This document shows positions 23,345-32,084 of a stretch of 64,000 bases of DNA, piece after piece. Every line of letters starts with the position of its first letter. Position 1 is the stretch's first letter. Location of the stretch: positions 62,001 to 126,000 of the forward strand of contig NZ_JODR01000005.1 of the NCBI RefSeq assembly GCF_000725885.1, written 5' to 3'. The notes under the pieces were generated by a model that saw only the letters and a program-made list of their open reading frames with translations, did not search any database and was not told where the DNA came from. The translations under genes were made by a program, and so were the position numbers. This DNA comes from Streptomyces albus subsp. albus. Its GTDB lineage: Bacteria; Actinomycetota; Actinomycetes; Streptomycetales; Streptomycetaceae.

Positions 23345-24808
23345 CTAACCACCGTCCCGCGTGGGAACCCGGCGCCCCTTGACGTAGGTGGCCGCGACGG
23401 CTTGTTCGTCGCCGAGCATCATGAGGGCGAAGAGGCGTTCCGCGAAGGTTTCGGCCACCTCCGTACGGCGGGCGAGGGTGGGGGTGGCGGCCCAGTCCAG
23501 GACGGTGAAGTCGGCTTCCTTGCCGGGGGTGAAGTTGCCGATGTGGCTGTCCAGCCCGAGGGCACGGGCGCCGCCGAGCGTGGCGAGGTAGAAGCCCGCG
23601 TACGCGGACAGCCGCCGTCCCCGCAGGGCGGTCACCTTGTACCCCTCGCCGAGGGTCCGCAGGATCGAGTAGCTGGTGCCCCCGCCGACGTCCGTGCCCA
23701 TGCCGGTCTTCACCTTGTGCCGGCGGGCGGCGTGCAGGTCGAACAGGCCGCTGCCGAGGAAGAGGTTGGAGGTGGGGAAGAAACCGAGGGCCGAGCCGGC
23801 CAAGGCCAGCCGGCGGCGGTCGGCGGCGTCGATGTGGACGCCGTGCGCGAACAGCGACTTGCCGGTCACCAGCCCGTACCGGTCGTAGACGTCGACGTAG
23901 GAACGGCCGCCGAACAGCCGCTTCACGAGCGCCACCTCGTCCTTGTTCTCCGCCAGGTGCGTCTGGAGCCACAGGTCGCCACGCTCGCGCAGCAGACGGC
24001 CGACCATGGCCAGCATCCGCTTGGTGGAGGTGGGCGCGAACCGCGGGGTGACGCTGTAGCCGAGGCGGCCCTTTCCGTGCCAGCGGTCGATCAACTCGCG
24101 GGTGGCCCGCTCCGCGTCGTCCACCGAGCGGTCGCGCAGATAGGAGGGGGCGTACGGCTCCCGGTCCATGAGGACCTTGCCGCACAGCATGCGCAGGTCG
24201 CGGTCGGCGGCCTCCGCGAAGAAGGCGTCCACGGAGACCGGGTGCACGGTGGGGTGGACGCTGGCGGTCGTCGTGCCCGCGGCGAGCAGCCGGTCCAGGA
24301 AGAAACCGCTCGTCGTGCGGGCGTGCTCCGGATCGGCGAACCGGGCCTCCGCGGGGAAGACGTAGGTGTTCAGCCAGGGGAGGAGCTGTTCACCGTAGGA
24401 GGCGATGACGTCCACCTGGCTGGAGTGCACGTGGGTGTCCACGAAACCGGGCACGATCAGCTTGCCTCTGTGGTCGGTGTGCGTCGCCCCCGCGCGCAGC
24501 CGGTCCGGCACCCGGCGGGCCGGTCCCGCCCACACCACGCGGCCGTCGTGCCCGATCGCCAGTACGCCGTCCTCGAACAGCTGCCAGGCCTGCGGGTCGG
24601 GCGGGTCGCCGGGGTCGTCGAGGAAGTGCAGCAGGGTGCCCCGTACCAGGTGCACCCGGCCCCGGCCGGTCCCGCTCCCGGCGGAATCGCCCGTGGCGGA
24701 GGCTGCGGCCGGTCCCGTCCCCGCCCACGAGGAGGCGGCGGTCAGGCCCAGACCTGTCATGACGCTGCGCCGTCGCACACCGACGGCCGCACTGGCATCT
24801 CGGATCAT
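23345..24808 (-). CDS. Amidohydrolase, guanine deaminase-like
   Basis: 487 residues from ATG 24808. The first ~45 residues (VRRRSVMTGLGLTAASSWAG) look like a Tat-type signal, which is unusual for a guanine deaminase. Metal ligands are visible: PGFVDTHVHSSQ (HxH), LQTHLAENKDEVALVKRLF (His), FAHGVHIDAADRRRLA (His) and TGMGTDVGGGTSYSILR (Asp). These motifs and the overall length fit GuaD (guanine to xanthine plus ammonia). Together with the NCS1 permease elsewhere in the window it could serve purine use. Possible export would suggest another heterocycle as substrate. Confidence 0.82.
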   Translation of the reverse strand: MIRDASAAVGVRRRSVMTGLGLTAASSWAGTGPAAASATGDSAGSGTGRGRVHLVRGTLLHFLDDPGDPPDPQAWQLFEDGVLAIGHDGRVVWAGPARRVPDRLRAGATHTDHRGKLIVPGFVDTHVHSSQVDVIASYGEQLLPWLNTYVFPAEARFADPEHARTTSGFFLDRLLAAGTTTASVHPTVHPVSVDAFFAEAADRDLRMLCGKVLMDREPYAPSYLRDRSVDDAERATRELIDRWHGKGRLGYSVTPRFAPTSTKRMLAMVGRLLRERGDLWLQTHLAENKDEVALVKRLFGGRSYVDVYDRYGLVTGKSLFAHGVHIDAADRRRLALAGSALGFFPTSNLFLGSGLFDLHAARRHKVKTGMGTDVGGGTSYSILRTLGEGYKVTALRGRRLSAYAGFYLATLGGARALGLDSHIGNFTPGKEADFTVLDWAATPTLARRTEVAETFAERLFALMMLGDEQAVAATYVKGRRVPTRDGG

Positions 24809-25137
24809 TTGGCGAGTATGGGGCGCCCGCGTGCGGGCCTCGGCGCAACGCGCCCCGGGGCCGTACCGCTGACCACTCGAACAGGGCGAACGACGATTCC
24901 GCCCGGCGCTCCCGCCCCTCTCCCGGCACCCCGCATCCGCACCCCGACGGCACGGTGAGGTGCGGGCGCCTGAGATTCTTCGCCGGGCACCCCCAGGGCC
25001 GCGCCCGCGCCCTGCGGCCGGCCGGAGCCGACGGGGGACGCCCCTCACCGGCCCGGGGTACCGCGCCGGACGGCTGTGGCGCATCTCACGGGAACGGCTC
25101 CCGCGGTGCGGACAGCCCCGTACATGAGGTGGAAACG
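24809..25137. other. Divergent intergenic region before ECF sigma gene
   Basis: 329 bases without a gene. It separates the guanine-deaminase-like gene (minus) from the ECF sigma gene (plus). GGAAC at about 25090 is like a -35 of ECF promoters, but I cannot place a matching -10 with confidence. GAGGTGG just before 25138 is the ribosome site of the sigma factor. No hairpin or repeat stands out. Confidence 0.4.
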
Positions 25138-25899
25138 ATGAGCGAGGAGCTACGGGCGCGTGTGCGGGCGGGAGAACGTGCGGCGTTCGCGGAACTGTAC
25201 GAGAGGTATGCGCGGGCGGTGTACAACCACGCCTACCGGATGACCGGGGACTGGTCGGTGGCCGAGGAAGTCATGTCGGAGACCTTTCTCGACTCCTGGC
25301 GGTCCCGTGAGCGGCTGGAGCCGGACGGCGGCGACCTGAAGCCCTGGCTGCTGGGCATCGCCACGAACAAGGCCCGCAACGCCAACCGGGGCACCGGGCG
25401 GCGGCTGTCCTTCCTGGCACGCCGGCCCGCCCCGGACCCGGTGCCGGACTTCGCGGAGGAGACGGCGGGCCGCGTCGACGACGAACGGACCCTGGCCGCG
25501 GTACGGCGGGCGTTCGGCGGACTGCGGCGCGGCGAGCGCGAGGTGCTGGCGCTGTGCGTGTGGTCGGGCATGGACTACGCCCAGGCCGCGGAGGCGCTCG
25601 GTGTTCCCGTCGGCACGGTGCGGTCGCGGCTCTCGCGGGCCCGCACCCGGCTCCGCCGGCTGACCGACCAGCAACTCGCGCCCGGCCCGGGCGCACCCGC
25701 CGCCGACGGCTGTGGCGGGGACGCGCCGACGACGGTCCCCACGCGCGGGTCCGGCCGCTCCCGTGGCGGGCGTGCCCGCCGCGGGAGCGGTGAACAGGAA
25801 GGTGCGGAGCGGGAACCGCGGCAGAGCCGCGGAGAGGTACAGGGCGAGGCCGCGTTCGCGGCCCTGCCCTTCAACGAGTTGCAGGAGGGAACCCGATGA
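25138..25899 (+). CDS. ECF sigma factor with C-terminal extension
   Basis: 253 residues from ATG 25138 with GAGGTGG upstream. Sigma region 2 is AFAELYERYARAVYNHAYRM, then TGDWSVAEEVMSETFLDSWR; region 4 is LRRGEREVLALCVWSGMDYA and AAEALGVPVGTVRSRLSRAR. The core ends near residue 180; about 70 further residues (Gly/Arg/Glu-rich) are an extension without a recognisable domain. Its TGA overlaps the ATG of the next gene (ATGA), whose product is the probable membrane-bound partner. Confidence 0.92.
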   Translation: MSEELRARVRAGERAAFAELYERYARAVYNHAYRMTGDWSVAEEVMSETFLDSWRSRERLEPDGGDLKPWLLGIATNKARNANRGTGRRLSFLARRPAPDPVPDFAEETAGRVDDERTLAAVRRAFGGLRRGEREVLALCVWSGMDYAQAAEALGVPVGTVRSRLSRARTRLRRLTDQQLAPGPGAPAADGCGGDAPTTVPTRGSGRSRGGRARRGSGEQEGAEREPRQSRGEVQGEAAFAALPFNELQEGTR

Positions 25900-26993
25900 C
25901 CGCCGCCGGATCCGGGCCCGTCGGGGCCCGGCACGACGAGACGGGAGACGACCGCCGCCTGACCGCGGACCTGGCCGAGATGCTCCCGGCCCCGGCCGAA
26001 CGGGATCTGCCTCCTGCGGCCCACCGCTATCACAAGGACCGCCTGATGCGATTCATCGACCATGACGGGGACACCGGCACCGCACCCGCCGCGGACCCCG
26101 CACCCGCCCGCACCCGCCGCCTGCCGCTGCGCCGCTCGACCCTGTGGCTGCCCGCGGCGGCTCTCGCCCTCGCCGGGGCGCTCACCGTCGGCCTGGTCAC
26201 CGGCGGAAACGGGGACGACGGCTCCGGTCCGGCCCGGGCCGGGCACGGCGCGGCCGGGGCGCTCCTCGACCGGATCGCCAACGCCGCCGCCGAGAAGGAC
26301 GTGGCACCGGTGCGTGACGGTCAGCTCGTGTACGTCAAGAGCCTGACGGCCGGTGCCGAGGGCCGCCCGGACGGCACCTTCGAGCCTGGTGAGCTGCACG
26401 AGCGTGAGGTGTGGATGTCCCAGCGTCGTGGACCGGTCGAGAAGCTGGGCCTCATCCACGAGGACGGCGCCTGGGCGCCCCTCACCGAGATGGTGCCGCC
26501 CGGCTCCCCGGGCGTGCGGGAAGGGGTCGACCGGCCCACGTACCGGTGGCTGGCCACACTGCCCACCGACCCGGACGCCCTCCTGCGCAAGCTCGACGGC
26601 CTGGCCGAGCCGGGCGAGGGCCAGGAGCGGGACCAGGCCGTCTTCGAGCTCATCGGGAGGCTGCTCGGCGAGACGGTGATGCCGCCCGAGACGGCCTCCG
26701 CCCTCTACCGGGCCGCGGCCCGGATCCCGGGGGTGACCCGGACCGAGGACGCGGTCGACGCGGCGGGCCGGCACGGCATCGCCGTCACCCGCGTCGACAA
26801 GAAGGCGGCGACGGCCACGTCGTGGATCTTCGACAAGCGCAGCCTCGCCTATCTGGGGGAGTTGAGCAGGCTGTCGAAGGACACGAAGGCGGGCAAGAAG
26901 GGCACCGTTCTGGAGGAGACGGCCGTCCTGCGGCGCGGTGTCGTCGACGGCTACCGGCAGCGCCCCGACGGCGACCGCACCCGGCACGGCTGA
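25896..26993 (+). CDS. CU044_5270-family membrane protein, likely anti-sigma partner
   Basis: 365 residues. A cytoplasmic N-terminus of ~75 residues (TADLAEMLPAPAERDLPPAA, YHKDRLMRFID) precedes one membrane helix (LWLPAAALALAGALTVGLVT, about 85-105) and a long extracytoplasmic domain (QLVYVKSLTAG, EREVWMSQ, RLLGETVMPPETASALYRAA, TSWIFDKRSLAYLGE). This architecture is that of actinobacterial CU044_5270 proteins, which are regularly encoded after ECF sigma factors. Translation is coupled to the sigma gene. An anti-sigma role is inferred from context only. Confidence 0.88.
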   Translation: MTAAGSGPVGARHDETGDDRRLTADLAEMLPAPAERDLPPAAHRYHKDRLMRFIDHDGDTGTAPAADPAPARTRRLPLRRSTLWLPAAALALAGALTVGLVTGGNGDDGSGPARAGHGAAGALLDRIANAAAEKDVAPVRDGQLVYVKSLTAGAEGRPDGTFEPGELHEREVWMSQRRGPVEKLGLIHEDGAWAPLTEMVPPGSPGVREGVDRPTYRWLATLPTDPDALLRKLDGLAEPGEGQERDQAVFELIGRLLGETVMPPETASALYRAAARIPGVTRTEDAVDAAGRHGIAVTRVDKKAATATSWIFDKRSLAYLGELSRLSKDTKAGKKGTVLEETAVLRRGVVDGYRQRPDGDRTRHG

Positions 26994-27041
26994 CAGGGGC
27001 GGGCCGGACCCTGGCGGCCCGCCCCGCCGGCCCCGTCGCCC

Positions 27042-27360
27042 TCACCCCTCGTCGGCCTCGTGGACCACACGGCCGTCGAACACGGTGAGGGTGACGGGAG
27101 GGGAGGGGATGTCGTGCGGGGCGGTGTGGAGCAGATCGCCGCCCAGCACGCACAGATCGGCGGCCTTGCCCACCTCCAGCGAGCCCTTCCAGTCGTCGGC
27201 GAAGTCCTGCCAGGCGGCGTCGGCGGTGTAGGTGCGCAGAGCCTCGTCCAGACCGGCGCTGGTCGGGCCCGCTGACCCGGCCGCTGCGTGTCTGACGGGT
27301 GAGCATGGTGGCGATACCCTGCCGCCAGTCGGGGAACGCGACGGGGGCCGCCGGGAGGCA
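27042..27360 (-). pseudogene. C-terminal remnant of YtcJ-like amidohydrolase, frameshifted
   Basis: Reading leftwards from about 27360, one frame gives VAFPDWRQGIATMLTRQ and GRVSGPDQR; the next frame continues GLDEALRTYTADAAWQDFAD, then KGSLEVGKAADLCVLGGDLL and FDGRVVHEADEG with a TGA at 27044-27042. These are the last ~100 residues of an amidohydrolase-3 (YtcJ-like) enzyme. The frame breaks near 27262 and the first ~450 residues are missing: upstream is unrelated DNA and the P450 gene. It looks like a gene cut by insertion or deletion at the edge of the biosynthetic cluster. Confidence 0.8.
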
Positions 27361-27411
27361 CCGGGTGGGGCGGTGGCCCCGGTGCGGTGGGGTGCCGTTC
27401 CGGCTGCCGGG

Positions 27412-28782
27412 CTACACGGTCTCCCGCACGTGTGCGGTGAGGGTTACCCTCATCCGGCCGGGGTTGAGGGTGAGTTGGGGGAGCCGGGGCACGGAGAGGC
27501 TGTCGCGGTGCAGATGGATGCGCCAGTGGCTGAGCAGGGAGGCGAGCAGCAGTACGCCCTCGATCTGGGAGAACTCGTCGCCGATGCACTTGCGGGCGCC
27601 GCCGCCGAAGACGGTGACGGGGATCTGCGGCCTGGTACCGCCGGCACCGTGCGCGTCCCAGCGGTCGGGGTCGAAGCGCTGCGGGTCCGGGTAGAGGTCG
27701 GGCAGATGACTGATGAGGTAGGGGCTGTAGGCGAGGGTGGTGCCCTTGGGGAGGGGGTAGCCGCCCAGCCGGGTGTCCGTCTCGGTCTGCCGGGTGAGGA
27801 ACCAGCCCGGCGGATACATCCGCAGCGCCTCGGTGAACACCTGCCGGGTGTAGGTGAGCCGGGGCAGATCGTCCCAGCCGGCGGTCCGTCCGCCGAGCAC
27901 CTCGTTCACCTCGGCCGTCAGCCGGGCATGGACGGCCGGATGGGTGGCGGCCAGGTACAGCCCCCAGTTGACCGCGCCGGCCGTCGTCTCCGTCCCGGCC
28001 GAGTACATGGTGACGGCCTGGTCCACCAGTTCGTCGTCGGTCAGCGCGGGGGTGTCGCTCTCCGGGTCCCGTGCGGCGATGAGCATCGACAGCAGACTGG
28101 TCTCCTCACCGTCCCCGTCCGCCGCGCGTTCGCGGTACGCGGCGGTGAGGTCCGCCATGGACCGGCGTACCCGGCGGGTGGCTTCCTCGTAGCGGACGTT
28201 GCCCGGCGTGGGCACCTTGCGCAGCGGCCGGGGCAGCAGGCTGTGCCGGGTGAAGCCGGCCAGGAGCGTGTCGAAGTCGGCGGCCAGCCGCTTGTGGAGA
28301 CCGGGGTCCAGACTGGTCCCGAACACCGTGGACAGCACGATGTCGGCGGTGATGTTGCGGGCCTCCACCGCGAGGTCGAGCGTCCGGCCGTCCTGCCAGC
28401 CGCCGACGACGGCACTGATGCGTTCGGTCATGATGCGCGCGTAGTGGGGGAACCGGGCCTGGTGGAAGGCCGGCTGCATCAGCCGGCGCTGCCGGCGGTG
28501 CTCGGCGGCCGGGCAGGTGGCGAGGCCCTGCCCGCCGGCTTCCCGCAGCCGCTCGAAGAGGGGGCCGCCCTTGTCGAAGACGCGGTCGTGCAGCAGGACC
28601 GTGCGGGTCAGTTCCGGGTCGCACACCACGACGACGGGTTTGTGAGCGAGGCGGATCTCCACCAGCGGGCCGTGCTCGGGCAGTCCGCGCAGGAATGCCA
28701 GGGGCGCGCGCAGGAACTCCGGCAGATGGCCCACCACGGGCTTGGCGCCGGGGGCCCAGGGCACCGGGAGGACGCTCTCCAT
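27412..28782 (-). CDS. Cytochrome P450 (terpenoid-cluster type)
   Basis: 456 residues from ATG 28782 with GAGGAG upstream. The I-helix is VTMYSAGTETTAGAVNWG, the K-helix ExxR is FTEALRMYPP, and the heme loop FGGGARKCIGDEF places the ligand at Cys399. The size and the heme loop resemble P450s of terpene clusters such as pentalenene oxygenase-type enzymes. No ferredoxin adjoins it. It is divergent from the polyprenyl synthase, sharing a 481-bp control region, and most likely oxidises the product of the cyclase in this cluster. Confidence 0.92.
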   Translation of the reverse strand: MESVLPVPWAPGAKPVVGHLPEFLRAPLAFLRGLPEHGPLVEIRLAHKPVVVVCDPELTRTVLLHDRVFDKGGPLFERLREAGGQGLATCPAAEHRRQRRLMQPAFHQARFPHYARIMTERISAVVGGWQDGRTLDLAVEARNITADIVLSTVFGTSLDPGLHKRLAADFDTLLAGFTRHSLLPRPLRKVPTPGNVRYEEATRRVRRSMADLTAAYRERAADGDGEETSLLSMLIAARDPESDTPALTDDELVDQAVTMYSAGTETTAGAVNWGLYLAATHPAVHARLTAEVNEVLGGRTAGWDDLPRLTYTRQVFTEALRMYPPGWFLTRQTETDTRLGGYPLPKGTTLAYSPYLISHLPDLYPDPQRFDPDRWDAHGAGGTRPQIPVTVFGGGARKCIGDEFSQIEGVLLLASLLSHWRIHLHRDSLSVPRLPQLTLNPGRMRVTLTAHVRETV

Positions 28783-29263
28783 GTCACCAACTCCTCGTTC
28801 TCGGCCCCAGGGGCCGCACGGGACACCGGCCGCCGCCGGTGCGACGGGTTCGTATGCCGGGAGAGAGATCGTGGAACAGGGGCCGGAGCGCGGGGAGAAG
28901 AGCCGGCCGGCCCGGCGGTGGCCGGGGAACGCCCGGGCGCCCGGCGGTGCTCGGTGATCCCTCACTGTAGGGAGCGGGCGGCGCGGCGTCCATGCCGCCG
29001 ACCGGCACACGCCGGGCTTCCGGCACGGCCCCGTTCGACCGGCGTTGTGAGGTGAGTCACACCTGCATCGGCGGCAAGTAACGCACTGTGTAGCGGATCA
29101 TTCCGTTCGCCGGTTATGCCGGAATCGGCCGTGCTAACGGTGAGACCGGATGCGGAAAGTCCTCCTCCTTCGTTTTCCAGCCGGCTGCGAGTCTGGTGCG
29201 ACCACCAGGACCCCCATAATCTGTTTGGCGGCCTGGGAGAGGTCACGGGGGAAGGACGCATGA
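28783..29263. other. Divergent control region of the biosynthetic cluster
   Basis: 481 bases without a gene between the P450 and the polyprenyl synthase. ATTCCG (29100-29105) and CGGAAT (29120-29125) form an inverted repeat with a 14-base gap, a possible operator. CATAAT at about 29215 could be a -10 for the plus-strand genes. The region from 29090 on is clearly less GC-rich than the coding DNA around it. No regulator gene lies inside the cluster. Confidence 0.5.
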
Positions 29264-30352
29264 ATGAAGGAAACTTCAGCTGCTGTCACGGACCGATCTC
29301 CGCGCGACGGAGAAACAATCCGGCTCCAGAAGCGACTGGGTGAAGACCTGGCCCGCGTCAGGAAATCACTGCGTTCCCTGACCGTTCCACCGCACGAACG
29401 CATACAGGAACCCATTCTGTATGCGGTGGAGAACACTGGACGGCTGCTGCGGCCCACTCTCGTCCTGCTCTCCTCGTATCTCCTGGAGGAGGAAGAACGC
29501 CTCGTCACGCACCGGCGCGTCATCGAAGGCGCCGCCGTCGTCGAAATCCTGCACATCGCCACGCTCCACCACGACGACCTGATCGACGAGGCACAGGTGC
29601 GGCGCGGCAGGCCCAGCGTGAACGCGCGGTACGGCGACGCCGTCGCACTGCTGACCGGTGACTACCTCCTCGCCCGCTGCATGCAGTCGGCGGCGGCCCT
29701 CGGCGCGTCCCGGATGACGGCCATGGCCGAGACGCTGGTGGACCTGTGCGTGGGCCAGATGCTGGAGTCCATGCAGCTCCACGACCCGCTGCGCAGCGAG
29801 GACGACTACTTCGCGGCCATCTCGGGCAAGACCGCCCGTCTGCTGCGGACGGCCGCCACGATGGGCGCCCTCCAGACGGGGGCGGACCAGGATGCCCGCC
29901 AGACGCTGGAGACCTTCGGCCACAACCTCGGCATGGCGTTCCAGATCTGGGACGACATCCTCGACATCTGCAGCAGGGAGACGGGGAAGCAGCCCGCGAA
30001 GGACATCCTCAACGGCGTCTACACCCTCCCGGTGATCTACGCCGTCGAAGCGGAGCGGGAACGACTCCTCCCGGTGCTGCGCAGTCAGCCGCTGTCCGCC
30101 GAGCGCTGCCGGCAGATCATCGCGGCGGCACAGGAATCCGGGGCGGTCAGCCGGGCCGCCGCCGTGGCCCAGCGTTACATCACCGACGCCCTTTCCGTCG
30201 TGGAATCCCATCCCGCCACCGCGCGGCACGCCGCGGTGGTGAAACAGTGCCTGCGCGACCTCGTCAGTGCATTCGCCTCCCAGCATCCGGCACTCAAAGC
30301 GCTGCGGGACATCGTGCAACCCGCACCCGACCGCCTGCCGTCGACCACATGA
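29264..30352 (+). CDS. Trans-polyprenyl diphosphate synthase
   Basis: 362 residues from ATG 29264 with GAAGGA nine bases before. The first aspartate-rich motif is LHHDDLIDEA (Asp104, Asp105, Asp108) and the second WDDILDI (Asp230, Asp231, Asp234). GRLLRPTLVLLSS and GDYLLARCMQ are typical of long-chain synthases (hexaprenyl or longer) rather than FPP or GGPP synthases; chain length cannot be fixed here. It makes the prenyl chain for the MenA-like transferase and/or the class II cyclase downstream. First gene of the plus-strand run. Confidence 0.92.
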   Translation: MKETSAAVTDRSPRDGETIRLQKRLGEDLARVRKSLRSLTVPPHERIQEPILYAVENTGRLLRPTLVLLSSYLLEEEERLVTHRRVIEGAAVVEILHIATLHHDDLIDEAQVRRGRPSVNARYGDAVALLTGDYLLARCMQSAAALGASRMTAMAETLVDLCVGQMLESMQLHDPLRSEDDYFAAISGKTARLLRTAATMGALQTGADQDARQTLETFGHNLGMAFQIWDDILDICSRETGKQPAKDILNGVYTLPVIYAVEAERERLLPVLRSQPLSAERCRQIIAAAQESGAVSRAAAVAQRYITDALSVVESHPATARHAAVVKQCLRDLVSAFASQHPALKALRDIVQPAPDRLPSTT

Positions 30353-30400
30353 GAAATCCGACGACACAAGGAAACTGACGACATGAGAAATCCGACGACA
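30347..30400 (+). repeat. 20-bp direct repeat after the polyprenyl synthase
   Basis: ACATGAGAAATCCGACGACA occurs at 30347-30366 and again at 30381-30400, 34 bases apart, followed by a third partial copy (CATGAGACAA). The first copy contains the synthase stop codon. This looks like a local duplication in the 134-bp gap before the methyltransferase gene. Confidence 0.85.
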
Positions 30401-30486
30401 TGAGACAACCGCGCCACGCGGCCGGTCCCGCGGCCGGTGGACGGAATTGACTCGGGTGCATTCACGGTATTCACGTGGGGTGTTCT

Positions 30487-31197
30487 GTGCCGGAAATCCG
30501 AAGTGATTTCATCGCCGATTACGACAGTCTGGCCCACACCTGGTGGGACCCCAGGGGCCCCCTCGCCCCCCTGGGCTGGATCGCCCGCGCCCGCGCCGGC
30601 TTCGTACCCGCCGCCCCCCACGAGGGTGCCCGGCTCCTCGATGTGGCCTGCGGGGGCGGGCTGTTCGGCCCCCACCTGGCCGGCAAGGGATACCGCGTCG
30701 TCGGTGTGGACCTGTCTGCGCTGTCGCTGCGGGAGGCGCTGCGGCACGGATTCGACGCGGTCGCCCGCGCGGACATCGCCCGGCTCCCGTTCGCCGACGC
30801 GTCGTTCGACGTCGTCACGGCAGGACAGTGCCTCGAACACGTGCCGGACCCCTTCGCCGTCGTGGCGGAGGCCTGCCGGGTGCTGCGCCCCGGCGGCACC
30901 CTCGTCCTCGACACCATCGCCGACACCCGCACGGCGCGGTTCGTCGCCATCACCCTCGCCGAGAACGCACCCCTGCCCGGCCGGCCGCCCCGCGGCACCC
31001 ACGACCACCGGCTGTTCGTCAACCGGCAGCGGCTGCTGCGCACCGCACGCGCGCAGGGCGTCGAGCTGCGGCTGCACGGCCTGCGCCCGCACTTCGGCGA
31101 CGGGCTGCGCTATCTGGCCCGCAGACGCGAGGAGGTCCGCATGGTCCCCACCGCCTCCACCGGCGTGCTGTTCCTCGGCGTGGGGAGGAAGAGGTGA
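30487..31197 (+). CDS. UbiG-like SAM-dependent methyltransferase
   Basis: 236 residues from GTG 30487 (GTG 30475 would add four residues; GGGGTG fits 30487 better). The SAM-binding motif is LLDVACGGGLFGPHLAGKGY, with VVGVDLSALSLREAL, LPFADASFDVVTAGQCLEHV and LRPGGTLVLDTIAD after it. The N-terminal FIADYDSLAHTWWDPRGPLA and GLRPHFGDGLRYLARRR resemble UbiG, the O-methyltransferase of ubiquinone synthesis. Likely substrate: a phenolic hydroxyl of a prenylated aromatic. Its stop overlaps the GTG of the MenA-like gene. Confidence 0.88.
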   Translation: MPEIRSDFIADYDSLAHTWWDPRGPLAPLGWIARARAGFVPAAPHEGARLLDVACGGGLFGPHLAGKGYRVVGVDLSALSLREALRHGFDAVARADIARLPFADASFDVVTAGQCLEHVPDPFAVVAEACRVLRPGGTLVLDTIADTRTARFVAITLAENAPLPGRPPRGTHDHRLFVNRQRLLRTARAQGVELRLHGLRPHFGDGLRYLARRREEVRMVPTASTGVLFLGVGRKR

Positions 31198-32084
31198 CCG
31201 CCACCGTGCGGCCGGCCGCCGGCGCGGTGCGCAACTGGCTGGTCGGCGCCCGGCTCAAAACCCTGCCCGTCACCCTGGCACCCCTGGTGGTGGGCTGGGC
31301 GACCGCCTCGTCGCTGGGGCACTTCAGCTGGTGGCGTGCCGCCCTGACGCTGGTGTTCGCGCTCGGTTTCGTCCTGGGCACCAACTTCTTCAACGACTAC
31401 AGCGACGGGGTGCGCGGCGCCGACGACCACAGGGTGGGCCCGGTCCGGCTCGTCGGCTCCGGACGGGCCTCACCCCGCCAGGTCCTCCGCTCCGGCCTGG
31501 CGCTGTACGGCGTCGCGGTGCTCTCCGCCGTGGTGCTGGCCGTGACCGTCTCCTGGTGGCTGCTGGCGCTCGCCGCGGTGTGCGCGCTCGGCGGCTGGTA
31601 CTACACCGGCGGGTCCAGGCCGTACGGCTACCGCTCGCTGGGCGACGTCAGCATCTTCCTCTACCACGGCGTCATCGCCGTCTGCGCCACCGTCCACATC
31701 CAGCTCGGCCGGGTGCCCTGGATCGCCCTCGCCGCCTCCCTGCCCATCGGCCTGCTCGCCTGCGCCCTGCTGACGACGAACAACCTGCGCGACATACCGA
31801 CCGACACCGCCGCCGGGAAGATCACCGTCGCCGTCCGCCTCGGCGACCGGCGCACCCGCGTCTACTACACGCTCACCGTCACCGTCGCCTTCGTCTCCGC
31901 GCTGCTGCTGGCCGCCGCCCGGCCCTGGGCGCTGCTGGTGCTCGGCGCCCTGCCCGCCGCCGTCCTCCCGCTGCGCCGGGTACTGGGCGGAGCGCGCGGC
32001 AGCGAACTGGTGCCCGCCCTGGAGCACACCTGCGTGCTGCTGCTCGTCTTCGGGGCCCTGCTGGCGATCGGGCTCGCGCTGTGA
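31194..32084 (+). CDS. MenA-like UbiA-family prenyltransferase
   Basis: 296 residues from GTG 31194 (overlap GTGA). About eight membrane helices. Catalytic loops: GTNFFNDYSDGVRGADDHRV plus VGPVRLVGSG, and NNLRDIPTDTAAGKITVAVR, both strongly MenA-like (1,4-dihydroxy-2-naphthoate polyprenyltransferase). Streptomycetes normally make menaquinone by the futalosine route, and the usual MenA-like step is encoded elsewhere, so this copy inside a biosynthetic cluster is probably devoted to a specialised acceptor. Some UbiA relatives act as membrane terpene cyclases; the intact MenA loops argue for prenyl transfer. Confidence 0.88.
   Translation: MTATVRPAAGAVRNWLVGARLKTLPVTLAPLVVGWATASSLGHFSWWRAALTLVFALGFVLGTNFFNDYSDGVRGADDHRVGPVRLVGSGRASPRQVLRSGLALYGVAVLSAVVLAVTVSWWLLALAAVCALGGWYYTGGSRPYGYRSLGDVSIFLYHGVIAVCATVHIQLGRVPWIALAASLPIGLLACALLTTNNLRDIPTDTAAGKITVAVRLGDRRTRVYYTLTVTVAFVSALLLAAARPWALLVLGALPAAVLPLRRVLGGARGSELVPALEHTCVLLLVFGALLAIGLAL

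Noticed and set aside
25085..25137. ECF-type promoter before the sigma factor gene
   Set aside because: GGAAC is present but no -10 motif occurs at the usual 16-18 base distance, so the call is too weak.
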